This document shows, piece by piece, positions 23,701 to 33,683 of a stretch of 64,000 bases of DNA. The notes beneath the pieces are model-generated. The model saw only the letters and a program-made list of their open reading frames with translations, made no database searches and was not told the origin of the DNA. Position 1 is the first letter of the stretch. Each line of letters begins with the position of its first letter. This stretch comes from Guadua angustifolia. Taxonomy: Eukaryota > Streptophyta > Magnoliopsida > Poales > Poaceae. Made by a program: the position numbers and the translations under genes. The stretch is taken from contig CM070506.1 in the NCBI GenBank assembly GCA_036346375.1, positions 3,286,001 to 3,350,000 on the forward strand. The letters are read 5' to 3'.

Positions 23701-24924
23701 GTAGCCCAATTGGCAAAACAAGCTAGATAGATTCACTAGCAAGACTCCAATGTTCAAATACCAACACATGCAAATGATGGCTTGAAGTACGTCTTCATGC
23801 CCATGGATGCATGACATTATTTGGCAGCAAAAACAATGACCAATTACGTACCTGCAATGCTTTGCGCTTGTGATTCTGTGAGCATGGCGGCAAACCCGGA
23901 GAAGCCATGTCTGTAGCTGTAGATCATCGAATCATGGGCTTCTCCCTTACTGTAGGATCAGACGAAATTGTATGCTCTTGATTAGTCACTGATCTACAGA
24001 AATATACACTACTACAGAATCGACCTTCACAAACGGCCTATTACAAGCGGTTAGTTGCGCACCGTTTGTGCTCTCTGCGCCACAAGCGGTTCGTAGGCAA
24101 CGGACCGAAGGGTGTCTTTAGAAGCGGTTCGTGTCCCGAACCCCTTCTAGGGCTCTAGAAGCGGTTGGGGACACGAACCTCTTTTAGAGCTCCCAACCGC
24201 TTATAGAAGCTCAGTTTTCAAAATAATAAAAAGAATGTATATCCTACTCTATTAGAGAGCACGCGTGGGTAGGTTGGCTAGATGGGTGAGACTTGGGTCA
24301 CGAGGAGGGGTGAGGAGGTCGTGGGTTTGAATCCCAGTCCTCACAATATTATTTGTCTTTTGAAGTGACTTCTACAAGCGATTTTATAACCGCTTGTGAT
24401 ACTGACGGGAGTATCACCCGCGGTTGCTTACAAGCGGTTCTAAAACTGTTTCTGAAAATGGTTTCGAACCGCTTGTGATAGTCCCATCTGCAGTACTGAT
24501 ATGTTCATGCATGGCACACGAGGAAACGAAAAGAAAGAAAACATCCGTATAGACTTGGTCTCCTTGCCTGCCAATGATTTTGGTGAGCATGTCATGGTGT
24601 GATGCAGTTGTTTTGTCCGGATCATCATGCTGTTTGTCCCCAAGGTACACAATATAAAGCTGCACGGAATCAAACATTATTTTAGGAGCAAAATGAGGCA
24701 ACGGCCGGGCCCAATATATATTTATATATATGAAGTAAAATGAAGCCATATATGTACACAAATATATTGCCTACTTTTTTCGATTCGCTCAGGCCAACCA
24801 CGTAGGATCTGTTAAATGGAAGCAGGAGCGCGAGGTGGAGGAGGAAGACGACTAGCGCTACCCGAGACACCGGGCGCAGCTTTGAGAAGTTGCAGATTGC
24901 GTCCATGGACGATGGATACTGCAT
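20702..24924 (-). CDS. Subtilisin-like serine protease (subtilase), intact, nine exons
   Basis: Secreted S8-family protease of 762 residues. Exons (minus strand): 24775-24924, 24568-24659, 23852-23949, 22686-23467, 22479-22549, 22114-22374, 21641-21770, 21321-21492, 20702-21234; total 2,289 coding bases and every junction keeps frame. Domains: signal peptide (about 18-42), I9 inhibitor prodomain (51 to about 115), S8 catalytic domain with Asp164 (GIVDSG), His234 (GHGTHVAS), Asn334 (AGNNGP) and Ser553 (SGTSMACPH), a protease-associated insert (about 375-500) and a C-terminal fibronectin-III-like domain. The usual DTG is DSG here; the catalytic Asp itself is kept. A second in-frame ATG at 24904-24906 (MDAICNF) aligns better with the paralogue and would give 756 residues. 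Intron 2 appears to use a GC donor. Such enzymes process proteins in the cell wall space; the substrate is unknown. TATA box at 24994-25003. Confidence 0.95.
23696..23770 (+). repeat. Degenerate tRNA-like sequence in subtilase intron 3
   Basis: GTAGCCCAATTGGCAAAAC resembles an A box and GTTCAAATACC, about 35 bases on, resembles a B box. It is more degenerate than the examples at 16391 and 17645 and is not a functional tRNA. Confidence 0.35.
24007..24498. mobile_element. Small non-autonomous CACTA element in subtilase intron 2
   Basis: Starts CACTACTACAGAATCGACC and ends, read on the other strand, CAGTACTGCAGATGGGAC; the flanks carry a 3-bp duplication ATA (24004-24006 and 24499-24501). Subterminal repeats of CACAAGCGGTT and AACCGCTTGTG occur at both ends, as is typical of CACTA. 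At 492 bp it is MITE-sized. It lies 69 bp downstream (in the sense of transcription) of the exon 2 end, so it does not interrupt coding sequence. Confidence 0.85.
24262..24350 (+). repeat. tRNA-like A/B-box sequence inside the intronic CACTA element
   Basis: GGTTGGCTAGATGGGTGAG (A-box-like) and GGGTTTGAATCCCAG (B-box-like) lie about 40 bases apart within the CACTA element. The B box is near perfect. No full cloverleaf can be drawn. Either the element swallowed a SINE head or it carries an internal polymerase III promoter relic. Confidence 0.5.
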
Positions 24925-24993
24925 GCAGTGTTAGCACAGCATGCAGCTAGCTGGCAACGCTGATGGTGTTGGCAATCTACCATAATCGATGTG

Positions 24994-25003
24994 TTATTTA
25001 TAG
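24994..25003 (-). promoter_or_regulatory. TATA box of the intact subtilase gene
   Basis: On the minus strand CTATAAATAA lies 70-88 bp upstream of the candidate start codons at 24924 and 24906, the usual spacing for a plant core promoter with a short 5' UTR. A minimal upstream frame (ATG CTG TGC TAA) precedes the first candidate start. Confidence 0.65.
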
Positions 25004-25157
25004 AGTGCAGCTAGCGAACGGTATGCCGTAGACAGGCATCTCGACGGGATAGGTACTATTGGCCATCCGATCGTTCTAGCACGTCCTCTTAACGCACGGA
25101 CGTGAGGGAGTCCATCATCATTCGCGAGCACAGACACAACCCCCCATCGATACCCTC

Positions 25158-25905
25158 GTGTTATGGTAAGTTTCAAGAGAACGTTTGAAAGTTTCATGTT
25201 TCGGTAAGTTTTACGTGTTTCTAGAATATTTCAAGTTTCACTAAGTGTCAATCCATGAGTTTCAACAAGTTTCAGAGCATGTTTCACATGTTTCAGAGCA
25301 GGTTTCACATGTTTCAGAGGATGTTTCACATGTTTCAACAAGTTTCAGATCAAGTTTCAGAGCATGTTTCACATGTTTGAGCATGTTGCTACTCTTTGAG
25401 CATTGCATCGTTGGAATTGATTCCAACGGTACAGCAGAGTTTCTGACTAAGTTTCATAGCTAAGTTTCAGAACTAGGTTTCATATTGTTTCACAGCTTAA
25501 GTTTCACCAGGTTTCAGTAGTGTACTTATAAGTTTAATATTTTATACATGTTTCAGTCAAATTTTAAAAAGTTTTCAACAAATATTCATTCGTGTTTGGT
25601 AAGTTTATGCAAATTACATCGTGATTTTGAAGTTTCAACAAGTTTCATTCATGTTTCGCAAGTTTGAAGAAATTCCATGCGTGTTATGGCAAGTTTCAAG
25701 AGAACGTTTGAAAGTTTCATGTTTCGGTAAGTTTCACGTGTTTCTAGAATATTTCAAGTTTCACCAAGTGTCAACCCATGAGTTTCAACAAGTTTCAGAG
25801 CATGTTTCACATGTTTCAGAGCATGTTTCACATGTTTCAACAAGTTTCAAAGCAAGTTTCAGAGCATGTTTCACATGTTTCAGAGTATGTTTCACATTTT
25901 AGCTT
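25158..25905. repeat. GTTTCA-rich repeat block with a 523-bp direct duplication
   Basis: The block is built from variants of AGTTTCA and CATGTTTCAGAGCATG. GTGTTATGGTAAGTTTCAAG at 25158 recurs at 25681 as GTGTTATGGCAAGTTTCAAG and the following 220 bases are nearly the same, including runs of GTTTCACATGTTTCAGAG. Open frames here give only repeats such as VSHVSE and are not genes. Confidence 0.85.
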
Positions 25906-26019
25906 TAGAGATTGGCATGTGCGAAGATGGGGATCCTTCACTGTTCTAAGAGCTTGTCCCTTGCTAAAGCAAGCACCTTGCGGCGATGCTGTACTTCCTT
26001 CGTATCTTGCGAAGATGTG

Positions 26020-26094
26020 CGGAGAGATAGCTCGGCTCGATTTTCCACAAGCCCAAACGAGCCGAGCCGGCCGGCTCGGCTCAATTCCACCCCT
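26020..26094. repeat. Right end of a hAT-type element
   Basis: GCTCGGCTCGATTTTCC, GAGCCGAGCCGGC and finally AATTCCACCCCTA form one hAT-like terminus (CCACCCCTA tip). No matching left end was found. Confidence 0.4.
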
Positions 26095-26954
26095 AAGTAT
26101 GGCTAGTTTCATGATGTGTACTGCATGTAGAACAGTAGAAAAAAAGAGAAAAAAAAGGAGGCGAGTGTTGTTCATAAACATCGCTCTACCTGATTGGCTA
26201 CTACGAGGGAGCGTAGACAGGAGGAATGCACGGAGTTGGGGACGTGCACATCTTTTGTCGCGTAGCTGAGCAAATTGAATGCTAGAGCAGGCGGAGCGTA
26301 AGCGCCTGGTGCGTCTCGTCTCGTAGCTATACCGTCCGCTTAATAAATGACGGTACAGTGTTATGTAGTATTTCTGTATTTATATCCATCGATCTGTATG
26401 CCTCTACGAAAGTCTGGTCAATGATGCATGCGTACACACGTATTCGTGCATCTAGATGTTCTTTTTTTTTCTTGTATACGTAGATGTGCTGGATAAGCAG
26501 CGAGATGTGGGTGGCAGCAAGTGTAATGGAAAATACAAGTTGAGGCCTCGAGGGGCTAAGCATGGTTCCTGATGAGGTAGGTAAAGAGATAAGGGTAGGA
26601 TCTAGATATAATACGGATGGTTGGATTTCGATATAGCGGTCAAAGATTCGGCTGATTTTTCCAAAGAAAATGTTCCAACAACTGCCTGGCCACCCTACTG
26701 CCACCACCACCCACCTCTGGTCCACCTGCCATCTTGACTTTCCTCTAAAATTACGCCCCAAAGAACTCCAAACTATAACCTGGATGAACCCCAACCCTAA
26801 TGAACGTCGTCTGAGTCTAACCCAAATATCTTTTTGGACATTACCATATGGTCTTCAAGATAAAACTTTGAGCAGCCAGTGAATGCTAGGGTACATATGT
26901 GTAAGATGTTTACCAAAAACATAATGATAACTATAAACAAGCACAAGTGTATAA
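26095..26954. other. Intergenic, no gene seen
   Basis: Includes an A/T-rich stretch and short frames around 26327-26880 that match nothing I recognise. Confidence 0.5.
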
Positions 26955-27650
26955 ATAATACCATATATTATAGCGGCAAAGATTGCTGGCCTCCTAGGGG
27001 GGCCCACGTGTCAGGCCACCGGCGAGGCCCCCCGGAAATCTGGAAATCGCATTTAGGTCCTTTCAAAAAAATAAAAATCGTGTTTAAGTCCTTTCAACGG
27101 TGTTTTAATAAAATAGACCCAAAAAAATATCAAAATTACGTTTAGGTCCCTCGCGGTTTACATTTAGGTCCTCCTGGTGCTTTTTAGCAAATCGGACCCC
27201 AAAAAAAGGTATTTTATGTCCCTCTACAGTTAAAAAAAATCTGATTCGTCAAAGGTTTATAGTAACCCATGGATTCGCCTCCGGTTGTTTTCTAGCGAAA
27301 TGGATACCATATATTATAGCAGCAAAGATTGCCGGCCTCCTAGGGGGGCCACGTGTCGGACCCTCGGCGAGGCCCCCTGGAAATCAGGGAATCACATTTA
27401 GGTCCTTTCGAAAAAATGAAAATCTCGTTTGGGTCCTTTCGACGATTTTTTAAGAAAATAGACCTGAAAAAATATCAAAATTACGTTTAGATCCCTTGCG
27501 GTTTACATTTAGGTCCTCCTGGTGCTTTTTAGCGAATCGGACCCTCGAAAAAAAGTACTTTATGTCCTTCTACAGTTAAAAAAATCTAATTCGTCAAAAG
27601 TTTATAGCAACCCATGGATTCGCCTCCGGTTGATTATTAGCGAAACGGAT
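26955..27650. repeat. Two-copy tandem repeat, period 346 bp
   Basis: CCATATATTATAGCGGCAAA at 26961 recurs at 27307 (CCATATATTATAGCAGCAAA), and both copies carry GGCCTCCTAGGGGGGCC, ACATTTAGGTCCTCCTGGTG and CAACCCATGGATTCGCCTCC in the same order. Non-coding. Confidence 0.88.
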
Positions 27651-28990
27651 CCCGAAAAAAAATAGATTACTTTTTTTCCATCTACAGTAAAAAAACACAG
27701 ATTCGTCGCAAATTTATAGCAACCTATGGATTCGTCGACGGGTCGTAACTGCGGTTTTCTAAAAAAAACGTAGATTCATTGAAGGTTTATAGCAGCACAT
27801 AGATTCGCCAAAATACGTAAAAAAAACAACCACAGTTTTCTAGAAAAAACACAGATTCGCCGAAGGTTTATAGTAGTTCATGGATTCGCCGACGAGTCGT
27901 AACCGTGGATTTCTAAAAAAAACGTAAATTCATCAAATGTTTATAGCAGTCCATAGATTCGTCGACGGGTCCTAGCGACCTATTTTTTAAAACAAATATG
28001 AAAACTGAAAATACGACTAAATTTGCCCAAATACGTAAAAAAAACAGCCACAGTTTTCTAAAAAAAACACAGATTCGTCAAAGATTTATAGTAGTTCATA
28101 TATTCGCCGATAGGTCTTAGCCATGGTCTTCTAAAAAAACACAGATTCATCGAAGGTTTATAATAGCCCATGGATTCGCCGACGAGTCCTATCGACTCAT
28201 TTTTTTAAAAAAATACGAAAACCGAAAATACGACCAAATTTCTCAAATTTTTCACGTTGTATCGTCATGCGCGTCGCAGCGTAGCACGTTATTCTAGCTA
28301 AACGCGATTTTCTAAAAAAACGCAGATTCGTCGAAGTTCTATAGCAGCCCATATGTTTGCCAACGGGTCCTAACGCAAAAAATAAAAATACAAACAAAAT
28401 TACATTTATATCCCTATGCGGTTTTAACCCAAAAACAAAAAACATTGATTCACCGACGATTTAAAGCGGTTCATAGATTCGCCGACGGGTCCTAGCGACC
28501 CTTTTTTTAAGATAAACAGGAAGATCAGAATTTCATAGAAAAATAACAATATGTTTGTTTTCTCCCAAAAACAGGAACCGCAGATTTGCAGACCGTTTAT
28601 AACAGCCCGAAGATCCACCGATGGGTTCTAACGACTTATTTTTAAAAAAGAAACACAATAAACTGGAGTTACGCAAAAAAAATGAAAATATATTTAGGTC
28701 CCTCTATGTTTTTCTCTAAAATAACACTGATTCACCGACAGCTCTAACAATCTAAAGATTCGCCGATAGTTTCTGACAACCTATTTTTTAAAAAAATTAG
28801 AAAATCAAAATTATGCGGGAATTCTGCGAAAGAAAAACCAAGAATACGTTTAAATTCCTTTGTGCTTTCCTTAAAAAAAACAGATTCACCAACGGCTCCT
28901 AGCAATCCAAAGATTCGCCAATGGCTTTTGACAGACCGTTTTAAAAAAAAACAAGAAAACCGAAATTACCTAATTTTTTTACAGAAATAT
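27651..28990. repeat. Degenerate array of AGATTCGCCGACGGGTC units
   Basis: At least ten diverged units, each containing a TTTTCTAAAAAAAAC run, CAGATTCGTCGAAGGTTTAT, AGCAGCCCATGGATTCGCC and GACGGGTCCTAGCGACC, with unit length drifting between about 60 and 150 bp. It continues from the 346-bp tandem repeat, which holds the same unit in its 3' part. No coding potential. Confidence 0.75.
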
Positions 28991-30192
28991 CCGTCGAACA
29001 AAATTTCACGCTAAGCAGCGTTACGACCGGATTTCCCAAATTTCGCATGACACGTAATGCATGCTACGAAATTTAAATGCGACGCTGGCGTGGTAGCGTG
29101 ACACAACTAGTTAATAAGTATATCTCAAAAAATTAAAGCATTACACGAAATACTAAATACAACTTAAAGCTAATTAGGTAATATACTAGCTAGGCATCTG
29201 CAAAATTATAAATTAGCTGAAGTAAATAGACATATATGTCGTTTAGTAATGAGAATAGTACTAACTAACAATTTAATTTGACAACTTGGTACTACGTAGC
29301 TATCTAGAGATTGGATTATTCATTGCTTGTCTAAATGCGTGCTTACTCCGCCGATCAAATTAAAGGGACATTTTGGGTCTTTCTCTCAAGAGCGTGTACG
29401 CGCGGTCACGTTTCTGATCTTTTGCTATTTCCTGCCTAGTTAATTTTGACCAATAATATCTTCGTGAATATTTAGAGTAGCCTTATGAAAATGATATTTA
29501 ACTTTATTACATTTTATAAATATATCGCAATAGAAATTGGAATTCAAAACTATGCTTTGGAAAAGACCTTGTCAATGGAACTTATATGTGACCAAGGGAG
29601 TACAATTGTAGGGGCAACATATGTCAAAAAAAAGATATTACTTCGTGTTCATGTTTACTCTATGCTTTCTCAAAGTTAGCATTTCACAGACTACATATTT
29701 TCTCTATATTTTTTCAAATTTAGTACTAAGTTTATAGAAGCTGACTTAATTTTCGAATTGATATTATTTTAATCCTGGATTTAATTTCATCCCCGAGTTG
29801 CTCTGTTTCGGTTCTATAGGGAGAGTGAAAATAAGACTCAAGTATTTTTGCATGCTACTTTTTCACATAGGGCTTTACAGCCCAGTGGTTAGTCGCTTGC
29901 TCCATTTTAATCCTTTTTCTCATATCTTTTGCCAGGCAGGACCAAATAAAGTGAACTCAATTTCTAAATTTGTATTAGTTTTCGCTTAAATAATATGAGG
30001 TATGGTTGTGGTTCCAATTGTTGTAAATGTGCGTACTAGCTACTGATCCCGGGACTAGTATTGCTAGCACATGAGATTCTCATTTTGGCATTCTACGCTA
30101 AAATGGGGGTAGTAGTTACAGAAACAATCTTGTAAGATAAACAAATGAGCATGCATAATATCAAGAATAAAGAAGCGGAATCTTATACAACA
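28991..30192. other. Intergenic with MITE debris
   Basis: 29345-29612 holds a relative of the Stowaway-like element of 2616-2859 (AATATATCGCAATAGAAATT, then GTGACCAAGGGAGTAC). At 29873, GGCTTTACAGCCCAGTGGTT resembles a SINE A-box head, without a clear B box. No gene. Confidence 0.45.
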
Positions 30193-30670
30193 CACTATAG
30201 GAAACAAGAACAGTGTCCTCGGCCGAAACATTTTTATCGTCGGTAAAATGGCCGACGACACAAAGTTACCCTCTATCGACGGCTATAATGCAAACCGACG
30301 ATATATATAGACCAAGCAGGGCTGTGTCCTTGGCTGCACTTAACCCGACGACATAGAGCTCGAGCTGTGTCCTCGGTCTAACTTAACCCGACGACACAGG
30401 CACTCCGCCCAAACAGGAGTGCCGTAGCGATGAAATTTGAATTTCAGATCCGCCAACACAAGCGTGTGTCGTGCTAACATAAACCCGACGATCTGAGCAC
30501 TCCGCCATGTGGGACCAACGTGCAGATTGCTCATGCACGAAGACTTTTTGTCGTCGGAGAGAAACAAATGACGATAAAATGGTCTATGTCCACGGCATAA
30601 GTCCGGCCGGCGACACAGATAAAATTTTGTCGACGGCTTTATTTTAGCGACGACAATAGTAATTCCGACT
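30193..30670. repeat. Left subterminal repeats of the CACTA element
   Basis: Multiple copies in both orientations of GTCCTCGG, CCGACGACACA and TGTCGTCGG, which in characterised CACTA elements bind the TNPA-type protein. Confidence 0.85.
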
Positions 30671-31189
30671 AATTCGAAAATCTATTTGAAAATGTTTTTG
30701 TTGTTTTTAAAATTAAGAAAACTTAAATAGAGCTTTTAGAATAGTTGTTAGACAACACACATCTATATGAAATGTAATTTTTTATTATTTAATTAATTGG
30801 TATGTGACGGTGCTGTTTGTTTGTCTCCGTACGTTACGTCGAGTTTGAGAACGTAGAACCTTGTGACGATCCAACACTGGGCGATTGAAGAGCGAGGAAT
30901 GACTTGGAATATGCTGTGTATGTTGTAAAACCTTAAAGTGACCCTAGAAATGTCTCGTTCGTGACCCGTCGTAGGTAGAAAAGTATCGAAGAATGTATGC
31001 TAGCTGGTGGTGACTTTGTTACTCCCCTTGAGTTTTCAGTAGAACTTGTTGTGACAATGAAATGCCGGGCGAAAGAAGAGCGAGCAATCAGGTGGAATAG
31101 GTTGTGCATGTTCCAAAAACCTTAAACTGGTCCGAAAAATGTCCGAAAACCGTGCATGCTGTGTGCGTAGGGTTAATGTGAGTCTCTGA

Positions 31190-31700
31190 CCCATATCTGT
31201 GTCCGCGGTTCACTATGAACCGACGACAAAAATTACTCAGTATAGTCGGTTTCATATAAGCCGACGACACTGAGTCCGTGTCTCTGCCGGGCATGGTCCG
31301 ACTCGTTGTCGCAGATCTTGCTCGGGCCGATGATGTAAATACCGCAATTAACAAAACGCGTGCCGTGCGCTAAGCGCAACATCGGCCCCCGACTCAGTGT
31401 CGGCGGTAATGTTCTGGGCCGACGACACAAGTACCGCAACCCGACTCAGTGTCGGCGGTAATGTTCTGGGCTGACGACACAAGTACCGCAACCTGACTCA
31501 GTGTCGGCGGTAATGTTCTGGGCCGACGACAAAAGTACCGCAACCCGACTCAGTGTCGGCGGTAATGTTCTGGGCCGATGACAAAAGTACCGCAATGAGC
31601 AAAACGAGTCGCGCGCTAAGTCCCATCGGCCCCGACTTCGATCGTCGTGATCTTGCTCGGGCCGACGACACAAGTACCGCAATTAACAAAACGCGTCCCG
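31190..31700. repeat. Internal GTCGGCGG repeat zone with a 52-bp tandem array
   Basis: Four tandem units of 52 bp start at 31391, 31443, 31495 and 31547, each GACTCAGTGTCGGCGGTAAT followed by GTTCTGGGCCGACGACA and AAGTACCGCAA. Units differ by only a few substitutions. Motifs resemble the subterminal repeats, which places them in the element's regulatory zone. Confidence 0.88.
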
Positions 31701-31719
31701 TGCGCTAAGTCCCAAGACA

Positions 31720-32130
31720 TCTCGCCTGCGTGCGCAACATCGGGTACCGACTCCAGGCGCTGCGCTACGTCTCCTTGCGCCCTCCCGGCGTCCACAGGCT
31801 CCGCCGGTGGTCGCCTCCAGCCCTTCCGCCACCGGCGCCTCCTTCCGGCAGCGCCACCGCCGGCACCTCCTCCCCGCGCCCCGACCGCCGTGCCTCCGGC
31901 CGTCGCGTGCTGCCGGCACCGCGCCCTTCCACGCCGGGCCTCCCCGACCGCGCCCGATCGCCGTGCATCCGCCGTCGTCGCCGGCCGGCAACCAGCGCCG
32001 AAGCCTCCTTGCCGCGCCTCCGGCGTGCCCGGCCCGCGCCGGCTGCTCACGCTCGGCCGGCGCCCTCCTCTCCTCTGCAGGCGCCTCTAGCCCGACGACT
32101 CGTGGTGCCTCCTCCTCTTTGGTGTGTGAA
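31720..32130. other. GC-rich island in the CACTA 5' region
   Basis: Very GC-rich, codon-like (GCC/CCG-rich) in otherwise AT-rich sequence. Open frames on both strands give Pro/Arg/Ala-rich translations with no recognised domain. It may be a captured host exon or a promoter/first-exon region of the element. Confidence 0.4.
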
Positions 32131-33683
32131 ATTGAGGTATATCTTCTTTGGGTTTAGCTTGCATGTATGGTGTTTGTGGAAATGTCTAGCTAGGATTTTG
32201 ATTTTGAGATGATTTTGGTTAGAGGATGGGAGAGATTAGAAATTGTGTTTGATGTGATTTAGCAAGGTAGACACATTATCGCTAGAGATTTTACATTGTA
32301 TCTGGGAGAGATTATAATGCACCATGTCTTGCATAGGTGGATTCATGTGGGTCCTACTATACTTCAAAGATTAGAAAGAGCATTCAAAGATTATCTAGCA
32401 AGCCTAGAGGAAACAAAAGTGATGCTTGGTGTATGCCTCAGATTTAGTGGGCATATTGCTAAATTCGAGGCCTTTGTTGATTTTTGCTCGCATGTCTTGT
32501 TTAGGAGAACAATAATTGTGGGAGGTCGCCCACATCCGAACCACGCCGCCCGCTTTCCCGAGCTCGCCCACGCCGTCGGTCCGCCCTCGACCTCCTAGTC
32601 GCCATCTCAGGTTAAGGTAATCTCGGTGGAGCCATCTCTTTTCTATGATGAATGTAGCCCAATATATATGCAGAATGTAGTCTAAATTTGTGATGGAATG
32701 TATGTGCATAATGTTGTGATGCAATGAAATGTATATGTAAAATGTAGCGAGCAATCCATGAGAAATGTATATGCTATATGTGGTTGTTATTATATTAAAT
32801 CTTGTCTTTTGTCTCACGAGTGGATGTCCTAGGTTTAGGAGGTGTCTTTGAAATTTCTAATAATTTGGTAAGTTACTTGATTGGTACAATTACATAGGAT
32901 CGCATATGATATTTCATCAGGTATTACTTAGAACCGTAGCTAACTTGATACTCAACTAGACAACGGATCGTTCTTAAGCTCGTCCTTTACAAAATGCGAG
33001 TCAAGCAAGGAATATCTGGGCATTATTCTAGTGTGGCTAACAAATCATATATAACCTCGATGAGTGGTATGGTTGTTGTGCATTTTAATTCCTGTAGATT
33101 CAAATGGACATGATATGTAATTCTAGTGTTTTCGATTTTCTGGAATCCAAATAGGAACTAAGGCATTTGTGTGGGAAAAAATAAATGATTCAGTGTGTAT
33201 ATATAGTGTATATTGCTTGCAAATCACAACATATAAAAATTTTATTAGAATTGCGTTTGTAACGTCAACCGAGCCAGAGTTAAACCCGTCGGGGTATTTG
33301 CATATTTCGTAAGGAGCTCAGACGGTGATTCGTTGGGTTCCATTACGAAAAGTGTTGCGCTCTCGAGCTGTCCACGTTTTGGACAGCCCACGGATGTGCG
33401 CTTGAGTACAGTGGTCGTGACACAAGGGTGTATGGGTTGGGATTTCGGTGGTATTTCCTTGTCGTTCTCCTAGTGCATAACATAAGTGGTGCGTCGTGCG
33501 TCGTTGCACCTCGGAGAACAACGAGGTTATGTTGCCGAATTCGACCGAGCACCCTCGTGCCACAACCACCGATTTAAGCCCACATCGATGGGTGGATAGC
33601 TCCCTCCTATTTAGCAAGGCTTAAACCGTCTAAATCTGAAATTTGGATGCATGCATTGACGTTATGTAGTAAGCGATCTTTGG

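Noticed and set aside
25245..25905. Open frames encoding VSHVSE repeats
   Set aside because: They are frame readings of the GTTTCA repeat and occur in several frames.
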